NCBI RefSeq assembly: GCF_029846715.1
Contig: NZ_JARVWW010000019.1
Coordinates: 1 to 64,000 of the forward strand
Direction: 5' to 3'
Length of the DNA stretch: 64,000 nucleotides
Origin: Bradyrhizobium nivariense
GTDB lineage: Bacteria; Pseudomonadota; Alphaproteobacteria; Rhizobiales; Xanthobacteraceae
Of this stretch, positions 25,057 to 33,927 are shown piece after piece. Every line of letters starts with the position of its first letter. Within the stretch, counting starts at the first letter, position 1. Made by a program: the position numbers and the translations under genes. Under the pieces are notes generated by a model. The model made no database searches. It saw nothing but the letters and a program-made list of their open reading frames with translations, and was not told the DNA's origin.

Positions 25057-25605
25057 ATGAGAGAAGTCGATCGTCGAAGCAAGCACAGCCGCCGCGTCTT
25101 TCTCAAGGGCGCCGCGACCGCCGTGCCGGTCGCTGCAGTCGCGACCAGCGTCGCCGTCAGTATCGAGGGGGCATGGGCCGACGAGACAAGCGCGCTTTCG
25201 CCCGCGACGATGAAGACGCTGCTGAAGGTCGCGCGCGACATCTATCCGCACGACGTCCTCGGCGACAGCTACTACATCACCGCGATCAAGCCGTGGGACG
25301 GCAAGGCGGCGAAGGACGCGTCCGTCAAGGCGCTGATCAGCGACGGCATCACACGGCTCGATCAGAATGCGCGTGATCGCCACAAGGTGGCTTACGCTGA
25401 AGTGCCCTGGGAGGCCGACCGCGTGGTGCTCTTGAAGGAGATCGAGCAGAGCGACTTCTTCCAGAAGGTGCGCGGCGACCTCATCGTCTCTCTCTACAAC
25501 CAGAAAGAGGTCTGGCCGCGGTTCGGCTACGAGGGCTCCTCCGCCGAGCACGGCGGCTACATCAACCGCGGCTTCGCCGACATCGACTGGCTGCCGAAGG
25601 CTTAG
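25057..25605 (+). CDS. Tat-exported small subunit, gluconate 2-dehydrogenase subunit 3-like
   Basis: This 182-residue protein has a twin-arginine signal ('SRRVFLKGAATAVP', residues 11-24). The mature part ('LSPATMKTLLKVARDIYPHD' followed by conserved Trp/Phe positions) fits the small chaperone-like subunit of membrane FAD dehydrogenases such as gluconate or fructose dehydrogenase. In those systems the subunit carries the folded flavoprotein through Tat. A strong GGAGG precedes the start. The large subunit gene follows 29 nt downstream and has no signal of its own, which agrees with hitch-hiker export. Confidence 0.78.
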   Translation: MREVDRRSKHSRRVFLKGAATAVPVAAVATSVAVSIEGAWADETSALSPATMKTLLKVARDIYPHDVLGDSYYITAIKPWDGKAAKDASVKALISDGITRLDQNARDRHKVAYAEVPWEADRVVLLKEIEQSDFFQKVRGDLIVSLYNQKEVWPRFGYEGSSAEHGGYINRGFADIDWLPKA

Positions 25606-25634
25606 GGCTCACCCAACGTTTCAGGAGAACGCAT

Positions 25635-27203
25635 ATGGCAAAATTCGATCTGAACGACTCCGGCGTTGTGGTGATCGTCGGCTCCGGCGCCGGCGGCGGC
25701 ACGCTGGGCAATGAGCTCGCACAGAAGGGCGTCAAGGTCGTCATCCTCGAAGCAGGCCCCCGCATCGAGAATCAGGACTTCGTCAACGACGAGTGGGAGA
25801 GCTTTTCCCAGCTCGCCTGGACCGATGCGCGCACCACATCCGGAACATGGCGCGTCGCCAAGGATTTCTCGGGTCTTCCCGCCTGGATCGTCAAGGCGGT
25901 CGGTGGCTCCACGGTGCATTGGGCCGGCGCGTCGCTGCGCTTCGACGAGCACGAGTTCAAGGTGAAGAGCACCTACGGCAACATTGCCGGCGCCAACCTC
26001 CTGGACTGGCCGGTCACGCTCGCCGAGATGGAGCCGTGGTACGCCAAGGCCGAGAACAAGATGGGCGTGACCCGCACCAATGGCATTCCCGGACTTCCCG
26101 GCAACAATAACTTCAAGGTGCTGGAGGCCGGCGCAAAGAAGCTCGGCTACAAGACCGTGCACACCGGCAACATGGCGATCAACAGCCAGCCGCGCGACGG
26201 CCGCGGCGCCTGTCAGCAGATCGGCTTCTGCTTCCAGGGCTGCAAATCCGGTGCGAAATGGTCGACGCTCTACACCGAGATCCCCAAGGGCGAGGCGACC
26301 GGCAATCTGGAGGTCCGGCCCAGCAGCATGGCGGTGAAGATCGAGCACGACGCGAGCGGTAAGGTCACCGGCGTGGTCTACGCCGACGAGGCCGGGGCGA
26401 TGCAGCGTCAGAAGGCGCGTATCGTCGCGGTCGCAGGCAATTCGATCGAGAGCCCGCGGCTGCTGTTGAACAGTGCCTCCAACACATTTTCCGATGGTCT
26501 TGCCAATTCATCGGGACAGGTCGGCCGCAACTACATGCGCCACATGACCGGCAGCGTCTACGCCGTATTCGAGAAGTCGGTACACATGTATCGTGGCACC
26601 ACCATGGCCGGCATCATCCGCGACGAGGCCGCCAACAATCCGAAGCGCGGCTTCGTCGGCGGCTACGAGATGGAGACGCTGTCGATCGGCCTGCCCTTCA
26701 TGGCGGCGTTCCTCAACCCCGGCGCCTGGGGACGTCCGTTCACCGCGGCGCTCGACGGCTATCCGCGGATGGCCGGGATGTGGCTGGTCGGCGAGGACAT
26801 GGCGCAGGAGACCAACCGCATCACGCTCGATCCGACCGTGAAGGACAAGTTCGGACAGCCGGTCGCCAGCGTCCACTTCGACGATCATCCCAACGACGTC
26901 GCGATGCGCGCGCATGCTTACAAGCAGGGGGCGGCGGTCTACGACGCTGTGGGCGCCACCGTCAGCTATCCGACGCCGCCTTATCCGAGCACGCACAATC
27001 TCGGCACCAACAGGATGAGCGAGAAGCCGCGGGACGGCGTGGTCAACAAGTTCGGGCAGAGCCACGACGTCAAAAATCTGTTCGTCTCCGACGGCAGCCA
27101 GTTCACCAGCGGCGCGGCCTGCAACCCGACGCTGACCATCGTCGCACTCGCGATCCGGCAGGCGGACTACATCGCCGGCGCGATGCAGAAGAAGGAAATC
27201 TGA
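25635..27203 (+). CDS. GMC family FAD-dependent oxidoreductase
   Basis: This 522-residue flavoprotein is of the glucose-methanol-choline type, nearest in layout to sugar/alcohol dehydrogenases that pass electrons to cytochrome c. The FAD site 'VIVGSGAGGGTLGNELAQKG' is at residues 13-32, and the C-terminal 'GAACNPTLTIVALAIRQADY' block is present. A Cys set C-x5-C-x3-C (193, 199, 203: 'ACQQIGFCFQGCKSG') matches the place where FAD-glucose dehydrogenases hold a 3Fe-4S cluster. The substrate cannot be told. It forms a unit with the small subunit and the cytochrome upstream. Confidence 0.85.
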   Translation: MAKFDLNDSGVVVIVGSGAGGGTLGNELAQKGVKVVILEAGPRIENQDFVNDEWESFSQLAWTDARTTSGTWRVAKDFSGLPAWIVKAVGGSTVHWAGASLRFDEHEFKVKSTYGNIAGANLLDWPVTLAEMEPWYAKAENKMGVTRTNGIPGLPGNNNFKVLEAGAKKLGYKTVHTGNMAINSQPRDGRGACQQIGFCFQGCKSGAKWSTLYTEIPKGEATGNLEVRPSSMAVKIEHDASGKVTGVVYADEAGAMQRQKARIVAVAGNSIESPRLLLNSASNTFSDGLANSSGQVGRNYMRHMTGSVYAVFEKSVHMYRGTTMAGIIRDEAANNPKRGFVGGYEMETLSIGLPFMAAFLNPGAWGRPFTAALDGYPRMAGMWLVGEDMAQETNRITLDPTVKDKFGQPVASVHFDDHPNDVAMRAHAYKQGAAVYDAVGATVSYPTPPYPSTHNLGTNRMSEKPRDGVVNKFGQSHDVKNLFVSDGSQFTSGAACNPTLTIVALAIRQADYIAGAMQKKEI

Positions 27204-27254
27204 TCTGACCGCACCCTCAGTCGTCGTCATGGCGAAAGCCAGGACGACGAGAGG

Positions 27255-27572
27255 CTATTCAGCCGCATCAAGAATGGGTGCGACGACGCCCTTGAAATCC
27301 CGTACCGGAGCGACGCCTCTGGAGCGGTAGATCAGGCAGGAGCAGCGCAGCAACGAGGCGAAATTGTTGACCTCGCCGTGGTGGTCGAGCACCTCGCTGT
27401 AGAGCGTCGTCAGGAACTTGCCGACGCTCATGTTCTCCTTGGCCGCGATCTCCTCCAGCGTGTCCCAGAATGCCATTTCCAGCCGGATCGAGGTGCAATG
27501 CCCTCCGATCCGCAAGGAGCGGGTCTGGGATTCGTAGTCGCGTTGGGGCTGATGCGCGAAGAGATGGCACAT
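27255..27572 (-). CDS. Ribbon-helix-helix domain protein
   Basis: This 105-residue protein has a core ('RSLRIGGHCTSIRLEMAFWDTLEEIAAKENMSVGKFLTTLYSEV') that fits the RHH_4 family of arc-like DNA-binding or regulatory proteins widespread in Rhizobiales. Strong GGGAGGA precedes the start. It converges with the GMC gene. Its target is unknown. Confidence 0.75.
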   Translation of the reverse strand: MCHLFAHQPQRDYESQTRSLRIGGHCTSIRLEMAFWDTLEEIAAKENMSVGKFLTTLYSEVLDHHGEVNNFASLLRCSCLIYRSRGVAPVRDFKGVVAPILDAAE

Positions 27573-27823
27573 GGCGTCCTCCCGTCCTGTTGCCGTTTTT
27601 TCACGATGCTACACCGCAGCCCGGCACCCCACAATCAGGACCGGAGGCGGAGATCGCTCCATCCCGGTTGCGCGATTTTCTCGAACGTCCAATCTCTTCA
27701 ATGTGATAGACAGCCCTCTTCCCCAGACCGCCACGTTCCTGTTGCCCAACACATGCTTTTGACGCAACACCGCCTAGAATAGCGCTGTCAGCGAATCCAG
27801 ATCGAAGCCCAAGATCGAGTTTC

Positions 27824-29635
27824 ATGCCCGTCCGCCAATTGCCCGAGCAAGTCGTCAACCGCATCGCCGCCGGCGAGGTGGTCGAACGTCCCGCGAGCGT
27901 GGTCAAGGAACTCGTCGAGAACGCTATCGACGCAGGCGCCAGCCGGATCGACGTCTTCACCGATGGCGGCGGGCGCCGTCGGATCGGCATCACCGACGAC
28001 GGCGGCGGCATGACCGCCAAGGACCTGTCGTTGGCGGTCGAACGCCACGCCACCTCCAAGCTCGACGACGAGGACCTGCTGCAGATCCGCACGCTCGGAT
28101 TCCGCGGCGAGGCGCTGCCGTCGATCGGCTCGGTCGCGCGGCTCTCCATCACCACGCGGCATGCCGGCGAGCCGCACGCCTGGGCGCTCAATGTCGAGGG
28201 CGGCGAGAAGTCCGAGATCATGCCGGCCGCGCTCGCGCACGGCACGCGGGTCGAGGTCGACGATCTCTTCTACGCGACGCCGGCGCGGCTGAAGTTTTTG
28301 AAGACCGACCGGACCGAGGCGGAAGCGATCCGTGAGGTGGTGCGGCGGCTGGCGATGGCACGACCCGATATCGCTTTCACGCTGGCCGGCGAGGAGCGCG
28401 CACCGGTGACCTGGGCCGCGGCGCTGCCCGGCGTCGCCGGTCGCCTGACGCGTCTCGGCGACATCCTGGGCGCGGAGTTCCGCAGCCACGCCATCGAGGT
28501 CCATGCCGAGCGCGAGGGCGTCGTGGTCGCCGGCTATGCCGCAGCGCCCGCGCTGACCAAAGCCAACGCGCTCGGGCAATATCTGTTCGTCAACGGCCGC
28601 CCGGTGCGCGACAAGCTGATCCTTGGCGCCGTGCGCGGGGCCTATGCCGACTATCTGCCGCGCGACCGCCATCCGGTGCTGGCGCTGTTCGTCACGCTTG
28701 ATCCGCGCGAGGTCGACGCCAACGTGCACCCGGCCAAGACCGAGGTGCGGTTCCGCAACGCCGGCCTCGTGCGCGCGCTGATCGTGCACGGATTGAAAGA
28801 AGGGCTCGCGCGAGAGGGCCGGCGTACGGCCGCCAACGGCGGCGAGAGCGCGCTGTCGTCGTTCCGCCCCGCATTCACGCCGCGTCCGGCAAGCTGGGAC
28901 TGGCGCCAATCGCCATCCGCCCCGGTAGGGCCGATGCCGTCATTTGACGGTGCCGCGGCGCCCGCCTTCGCCGAGCGCGCGCAGGCCGCATTCGACGTCG
29001 GCGCGCCCAGTGCGGACGTTCGGATCGAAACGCAGCCCGTCGGCGACCTGGTCGACCGCCCGCTCGGGGCAGCACGCACCCAGATCCACGAGACCTATAT
29101 CGTCTCGCAGACCCGCGACGGCTTGATCATCGTCGACCAGCACGCCGCGCATGAACGCATCGTCTACGAGCGACTGAAGGCCTCGCTCGCCGCGAACGGC
29201 GTGCAGCGGCAGATCCTGCTGATCCCCGAGATCGTCGAGATGGACGAGGCCACGGTCGAGCGCCTGCTGGAGCGCGGCGAGGAGCTGACGTCGTTTGGCC
29301 TTGCGATCGAATCCTTCGGCCCCGGCGCGGTCGCAGTGCGCGAGACGCCGTCGCTGCTCGGCAAGACCAACGCGGGCGGGCTCTTGCGCGATCTTTCCGA
29401 GCACATGGCCGAGTGGGACGAGGCGCTGCCTCTGGAGCGCCGCCTGATGCACGTCGCCGCGACCATGGCCTGCCACGGCTCGGTACGCGCCGGCCGTCGG
29501 CTGCGGCCGGAGGAGATGAACGCCCTGCTCCGCGAGATGGAGGACACCCCAAACTCCGGCCAGTGCAACCACGGCCGGCCGACCTATGTCGAGCTGAAGC
29601 TGTCCGATGTGGAGAAGCTGTTCGGGCGGAGGTAA
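27824..29635 (+). CDS. mutL: DNA mismatch repair protein MutL
   Basis: This 603-residue GHKL ATPase couples mismatch recognition by MutS to strand removal. The ATPase motifs are 'VVKELVENAIDAGA' (Glu/Asn), 'DDGGGM', 'ATSKL' and 'RGEALPSIGSVA'. The C-terminal domain carries the endonuclease motif DQHA-x2-E-x4-E ('DQHAAHERIVYE') along with 'ACHGS' and 'CNHGRPTY', so this MutL should nick DNA itself, as expected in bacteria without MutH. A Pro/Ala linker lies between. Confidence 0.95.
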   Translation: MPVRQLPEQVVNRIAAGEVVERPASVVKELVENAIDAGASRIDVFTDGGGRRRIGITDDGGGMTAKDLSLAVERHATSKLDDEDLLQIRTLGFRGEALPSIGSVARLSITTRHAGEPHAWALNVEGGEKSEIMPAALAHGTRVEVDDLFYATPARLKFLKTDRTEAEAIREVVRRLAMARPDIAFTLAGEERAPVTWAAALPGVAGRLTRLGDILGAEFRSHAIEVHAEREGVVVAGYAAAPALTKANALGQYLFVNGRPVRDKLILGAVRGAYADYLPRDRHPVLALFVTLDPREVDANVHPAKTEVRFRNAGLVRALIVHGLKEGLAREGRRTAANGGESALSSFRPAFTPRPASWDWRQSPSAPVGPMPSFDGAAAPAFAERAQAAFDVGAPSADVRIETQPVGDLVDRPLGAARTQIHETYIVSQTRDGLIIVDQHAAHERIVYERLKASLAANGVQRQILLIPEIVEMDEATVERLLERGEELTSFGLAIESFGPGAVAVRETPSLLGKTNAGGLLRDLSEHMAEWDEALPLERRLMHVAATMACHGSVRAGRRLRPEEMNALLREMEDTPNSGQCNHGRPTYVELKLSDVEKLFGRR

Positions 29636-29644
29636 TCTTTGAAG

Positions 29645-30199
29645 TTACGGCCTCTTCAAAAACACGAACTCCGTGTCGTCATAGGCCCGCCGCTCCAATT
29701 CCTCGAAGCCTTCGGGCGTGACGAACTGCGCCGTCTTTGCCTCTTCCACTACGAGTAGCGCGCCCGGCGTCAACCAGCCGCCGTCGCGCAAGCTCGCGAG
29801 CGCCTTCTCCGCAAAACCGTTGCCATAGGGCGGATCGAGGAACACCAGCGAGAACGGCTCGACCGGATGTGCAGGCCCGAGATCGGTCGCATCACGGCGA
29901 TAGACTTTTGTCACGCCACCCAAGCCCAGCGACTCGACATTGTTGCGGAGCAGAGCGCGCGCTTCCGCGCCGTTGTCGACGAACAGCGTGAACTTCGCGC
30001 CGCGCGACGACGCCTCGATGCCGAGCGCACCGGTGCCGGCGAAGAGATCGAGCACGCGCGCATCCGGAATCGGATCGTCATAGGCGTGCACGAGGATGTT
30101 GAACACGGACTCGCGCAGGCGGTCCGCCGTGGGGCGGATGTCGCGCGAGGACGGTGAGGCCAAATTGCGCCCCTTCAATCGACCGCCGACGACGCGCAA
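29645..30199 (-). CDS. rsmD: 16S rRNA (guanine(966)-N2)-methyltransferase RsmD
   Basis: This 184-residue SAM enzyme modifies G966 of 16S rRNA. The landmarks are 'MRVVGGRLKGRNLASP', 'RPTADRLRESVFNIL', the SAM site 'VLDLFAGTGALGIEA' and catalytic 'VFLDPPYG'. It starts with TTG at 30199, supported by GGAGG 8 nt upstream, and begins 2 nt after the stop of the pseudouridine synthase gene, so the two form an operon of rRNA modification genes. Confidence 0.93.
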   Translation of the reverse strand: MRVVGGRLKGRNLASPSSRDIRPTADRLRESVFNILVHAYDDPIPDARVLDLFAGTGALGIEASSRGAKFTLFVDNGAEARALLRNNVESLGLGGVTKVYRRDATDLGPAHPVEPFSLVFLDPPYGNGFAEKALASLRDGGWLTPGALLVVEEAKTAQFVTPEGFEELERRAYDDTEFVFLKRP

Positions 30200-30201
30200 C
30201 G

Positions 30202-32277
30202 TCAGTCCTCCTGCGGCGTCAGGTCGCGCTTGCCGTGATAGCCGCGCTTGGGACGGCGCGGCGGGCCGTAGCCGCTGGCCTCGGACTCGTTGCGCTCGCG
30301 CGCTTCCTCGCTGCCGGTGCGTTGCACCAGCACGCGGCGGCCCTTGCGGTCGTTGATCACGCCGCGCTTGCTCACCGGCTTCTTCTCGCGCGGCGCGTCG
30401 TCTCCCTCACGCGAGGCAGCTTTCTGCGGCACGTCGAACTGCGCACCGGATTTCTCGATCACCTTGTCGCCGAGCTGGTCGCGCAGCACGCGGGACTTGA
30501 TCTCCTCGACCTGGCCTTCGGGGACCTCGCCAAGCTGGAACGGGCCGTAGGAAACCCGGATCAGCCGGTTCACCTCGAGCCCGAGATGGGCGCAAACGTT
30601 GCGCACTTCGCGGTTCTTGCCCTCGCGGATCGCGAAAACCAGCCAGACATTGGCGCCCTGGTCACGCTCCAGCGTGGCGTCGATCGGACCGTATTTGACG
30701 CCCTCGACCTCGATACCGTTCTTCAGCTCGTCGAGCTGCACCTGCGTGACGTCGCCATGGGCGCGGACGCGGTAGCGGCGCAGCCAGCCGGTGTCCGGCA
30801 GCTCGAGCGTACGCGCGAGCCCGCCATCATTGGTGAGCAGCAGCAGACCCTCGGTGTTGAAGTCGAGCCGGCCGACACTGATCAGCCGCGGCAGACCTTC
30901 GGGCAAATTGTCGAATACGGTCGGACGCCCCTCGGGATCGTCATGCGTCGTCATCAGACCGCGCGGCTTGTGATAGAGGAACAGCCGCGTGCGCTCGCGC
31001 TCCGGCAACGGCTTGCCGTCGACGGTGACGACATCGTTCGAGGTGATGTCGAGCGCCGGCGAATTGATGACGCGGCCGTTGACGGCGACGCGACCCTGCG
31101 TGACCATCTCCTCGGCATCGCGGCGCGAGGCGAGCCCTGCACGCGACAGCACCTTGGCGATACGCTCGCCGGCCTTCTTCGGCTTCGGTGCTTCGTCCCG
31201 GCGCGGGCGGCCTTCGAAATCCCGATCACGGTCGCGATAGGCGCCGCGACCGCCGAAGGCGGGACGCTTCTCGAAGATCCTGCTGTCATCCTCGTTTTCG
31301 CGGCGCGGACGATCGCCCTCGCTGCGCGGATGCTCGTGCCAGTCGGAGCGCTCGCGCGGACGATCGAATTTCGGACGGTCCTCGCGCGGGCGATCGAACT
31401 TGGGCCGATCGAATTTGGGCCGATCGCGGAACGGACGATCGCCGGACGCACGATCGTCGCGCGAACGCGAAAAGCGCGGACGGTCTTCGCCGCCGCCTTG
31501 CCGATCGTCGCGCTTCTGCCAGGGCTTGTCCTGGCCGCGGTCACTGCCGCCAAAATCCTTGCGCGGACCCTTGCTAAAATCCTTGCGCGGCGGCCGGTCC
31601 CCACGGGGAGCCGCATCGCGCTTCTGCCAAGGCTTTGAATCGCTGCGCTCGCTACGATCGCGGTCCGGTGCGCCGCGCGAAAACTTCCGCTCGCCGTCGA
31701 ACTTGCGTTCCGGACGATCGCCGCGCGGTGCGTAAGGTCGCTTGTCGCCAAACTTCGTGTCACCGGTTCGGCCGGCCGGACGGGAATCGTCGCGATCCCT
31801 GCGCGGCGGACGGTCATCACGCCCATACGACGGGCGATCACCGCGCGGCTTGAACGGCCGCTTCTCGCCATCGCGCGAGGGGCGATCAGAAAATGGGCGG
31901 TCGCCACGGGGCTTGAACGGGCGCTTCTCGCCGTCGCGCGACGGACGATCGGAAAACGGACGGTCTTCACGCGGCTTGAACGGCCGATCGCCACGCGGCT
32001 TGAAACTGCGCTCGCCACGATCCTCGCCGCGCGGCCGGTCTTCGCGCTTGAACTTCGGGCGGTCGCTGAAATCGCGGCGCGGGGCATCGCCCTCCTCGCG
32101 GCGGCGGACCGGACGGCTGTCGCGGTCGCCACGGGGCGGGCGGGCGTCGCCCTTGCCCTCAGGGCCGCGCTTGGCGAACTTCTTGTCAGGCCCGCGCGGC
32201 TTGCCGGACCGGCCCTTGGCCGGGCCGCGATCACGCCGGCCGCGGGAATCATTGTCTTTGTCGCTGTCGCGAGGCAT
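30202..32277 (-). CDS. Pseudouridine synthase (RluB/RsuA type) with long charged N-terminus
   Basis: This 691-residue protein has about 370 N-terminal residues of low-complexity Arg/Asp/Lys/Gly/Pro-rich sequence (many 'DRP', 'KPRGDRPF' units, including a 21-residue unit repeated in tandem near 31850-31975). They precede a normal RluB-like enzyme: an S4 RNA-binding domain ('ERIAKVLSRAGLASRRDAEE'), then the catalytic domain with 'GRLDFNTEGLLLLTNDG' (catalytic Asp). The tail (about 70 residues) is again basic. It makes pseudouridine in 23S rRNA, probably at position 2605. The tail may bind rRNA nonspecifically or drive condensation (inference). Confidence 0.9.
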   Translation of the reverse strand: MPRDSDKDNDSRGRRDRGPAKGRSGKPRGPDKKFAKRGPEGKGDARPPRGDRDSRPVRRREEGDAPRRDFSDRPKFKREDRPRGEDRGERSFKPRGDRPFKPREDRPFSDRPSRDGEKRPFKPRGDRPFSDRPSRDGEKRPFKPRGDRPSYGRDDRPPRRDRDDSRPAGRTGDTKFGDKRPYAPRGDRPERKFDGERKFSRGAPDRDRSERSDSKPWQKRDAAPRGDRPPRKDFSKGPRKDFGGSDRGQDKPWQKRDDRQGGGEDRPRFSRSRDDRASGDRPFRDRPKFDRPKFDRPREDRPKFDRPRERSDWHEHPRSEGDRPRRENEDDSRIFEKRPAFGGRGAYRDRDRDFEGRPRRDEAPKPKKAGERIAKVLSRAGLASRRDAEEMVTQGRVAVNGRVINSPALDITSNDVVTVDGKPLPERERTRLFLYHKPRGLMTTHDDPEGRPTVFDNLPEGLPRLISVGRLDFNTEGLLLLTNDGGLARTLELPDTGWLRRYRVRAHGDVTQVQLDELKNGIEVEGVKYGPIDATLERDQGANVWLVFAIREGKNREVRNVCAHLGLEVNRLIRVSYGPFQLGEVPEGQVEEIKSRVLRDQLGDKVIEKSGAQFDVPQKAASREGDDAPREKKPVSKRGVINDRKGRRVLVQRTGSEEARERNESEASGYGPPRRPKRGYHGKRDLTPQED

Positions 32278-32395
32278 GAATAATCTCACTCAGGGGGTGG
32301 CCAGAAAGCATTGTGCGCGCTCGTTCGAGCCGCATGCTCAGGCAAAATCGGTATGCACTTCTGCTGAAGGCGCAGCTACTAGCAGGTTTCTCGCG

Positions 32396-32854
32396 ATGAT
32401 ACGAGGCTTGAAAGCCCCCTCTTTCATGGATTTGGCGCTCAAAACGGCCGAAAACGCCGGAAAGTCGGGCGAAGTTCCGATCGGATGCGTCGTGGTCCGC
32501 AATTTCGAGGTCATCGCCACCGCGGCGAACCGGACGCTGACCGACTACGACCCCACGGCTCATGCCGAGATCGTTGCGCTGCGCGAAGCCGCGAAAAAGA
32601 TCGGCAGCGAGCGCCTGGTCGACTGCGACCTCTACGTAACGCTGGAGCCCTGCACCATGTGTGCGGGCGCGATCTCGTTTGCAAGGGTCCGGCGGCTCTA
32701 TTACGGCGCCGCCGATCCCAAGGGCGGTGCGGTCGAGTCCGGCGTGCGGTTCTTCACCTCGCCAACCTGCCATCACGTCCCGGATGTCTATTCCGGGGTG
32801 GGCGAGAGCGAGTCGGCGCGGCTGCTGCGGGAGTTCTTTCGGGAGCGGCGCTAA
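32396..32854 (+). CDS. tadA: tRNA-specific adenosine deaminase
   Basis: This 152-residue zinc deaminase converts A34 of tRNA-Arg(ACG) to inosine. Zinc ligands and the proton-shuttle Glu are visible in 'DPTAHAEIVAL' (HAE) and 'LEPCTMCAGA' (PCxxC). The start at 32396 is tentative; ATG 32426 ('MDLALKTAENAGKSGE') is close to the usual length. It is divergent from the pseudouridine synthase gene and converges with the dehalogenase-like gene, with a 4-nt overlap of the stops. Confidence 0.93.
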   Translation: MIRGLKAPSFMDLALKTAENAGKSGEVPIGCVVVRNFEVIATAANRTLTDYDPTAHAEIVALREAAKKIGSERLVDCDLYVTLEPCTMCAGAISFARVRRLYYGAADPKGGAVESGVRFFTSPTCHHVPDVYSGVGESESARLLREFFRERR

Positions 32855-33756
32855 CCCGCCGCAAAGAACTCGCGCAGCGCCTTCGCGGTGACCTCGGGGT
32901 TCTCCTCGGTGAGGAAGTGTCCGGAATCCACCGGCATGCCCACGACGTTGGTCGCCCATTGCTTCCAAATGTCGAGCGGGGTGGCGGCGGCCTGCGCCAC
33001 GCCGGCATTGCCCCACAGCGCCAGCATGGGAATGGTGATCTTCTTGCCGGCCTCGAAATCGGCCTTGTCGAGATCGTAGTCGAAATAGGCGCCGGCGCGA
33101 TAATCCTCGCACATCGCGTGGACGCGGGCGGGGTCGCGGAACGGGGCGATGTAGTGTTCAAGCGCGCGCGCGTCGATCGCGTCGAGCGTCTTCGACCTGG
33201 TCTGGCTCGCCATCTTGAAGCGCAGGAAGAACTCGCCATTGCCCGAGATCAGCGTTTCCGGCAGCGGATAGGGCTGCGCCAGGAAGGTCCAGTGATAGAT
33301 CTTCAGCGCGTAGGCGCGGTTCATCCGCTCCCAGTAATTATAGGTCGGCAGGATATCGAGCACGGCGAGGCGCGACAGCCGACCGGGATGATCGAGCGCA
33401 AGGCGATAGGAGACGCGGCCGCCGCGATCGTGGCCGGCGAGCGCGAAGTGCACGTGGCCGAGACTTTCCATCGCCTCTACCATGGCCTTCGCCATCGCGC
33501 GCTTGCTGTAGGGGATATGCAGCGCGTCGCTCTCGGGCATGTCGGACCAGCCATAGCCCGGCAGATCGGCGATGATCAGCGTGAACTTGTCGGCAAGCTG
33601 CGGCGCGACGCGGTGCCACATCACGTTGGTCTCGGAGAAGCCGTGCAGAAGCAGCAGCGGCGGCCCGCTGCCGCCGACGCGGGCGAAGATGCGGCCGGAG
33701 GAGGTGTTGATCCATTCCGAGGCGAAACCGGGGTAGAGGTCGGCGAGATCGGACAT
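32851..33756 (-). CDS. Fluoroacetate/haloacetate dehalogenase-like alpha/beta hydrolase
   Basis: This 301-residue enzyme has an N-terminus ('MSDLADLYPGFASEWINTSS') and numbering that match R. palustris fluoroacetate dehalogenase RPA1163, as I recall that sequence. The nucleophile Asp110 ('GHDRGGR'), carboxylate-binding Arg111 and Arg114, Asp134, the halide pocket His155/Trp156/Tyr219 and base His280 are all at the same positions. Position 185, Trp in RPA1163, is Gln here. Defluorination of fluoroacetate, or use of a larger halo-acid, is therefore plausible. The start at 33756 has AAGG 9 nt upstream. Confidence 0.82.
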   Translation of the reverse strand: MSDLADLYPGFASEWINTSSGRIFARVGGSGPPLLLLHGFSETNVMWHRVAPQLADKFTLIIADLPGYGWSDMPESDALHIPYSKRAMAKAMVEAMESLGHVHFALAGHDRGGRVSYRLALDHPGRLSRLAVLDILPTYNYWERMNRAYALKIYHWTFLAQPYPLPETLISGNGEFFLRFKMASQTRSKTLDAIDARALEHYIAPFRDPARVHAMCEDYRAGAYFDYDLDKADFEAGKKITIPMLALWGNAGVAQAAATPLDIWKQWATNVVGMPVDSGHFLTEENPEVTAKALREFFAAG

Positions 33757-33927
33757 CTTCTGCATCCTTATCTGGTCAGCGCTGGATCTGCTCAGTCTTG
33801 GGGTGCCCCAAACAAAAAAATGTCGAAAACAACCCCATGCACAGTAGCTAAGTTCAACACCTGCCTGCACAATTTTGGAGTGCCGACGGGACGGCCGGCC
33901 ATTGCGCAGCGATCCGAAAAAAGCCTG

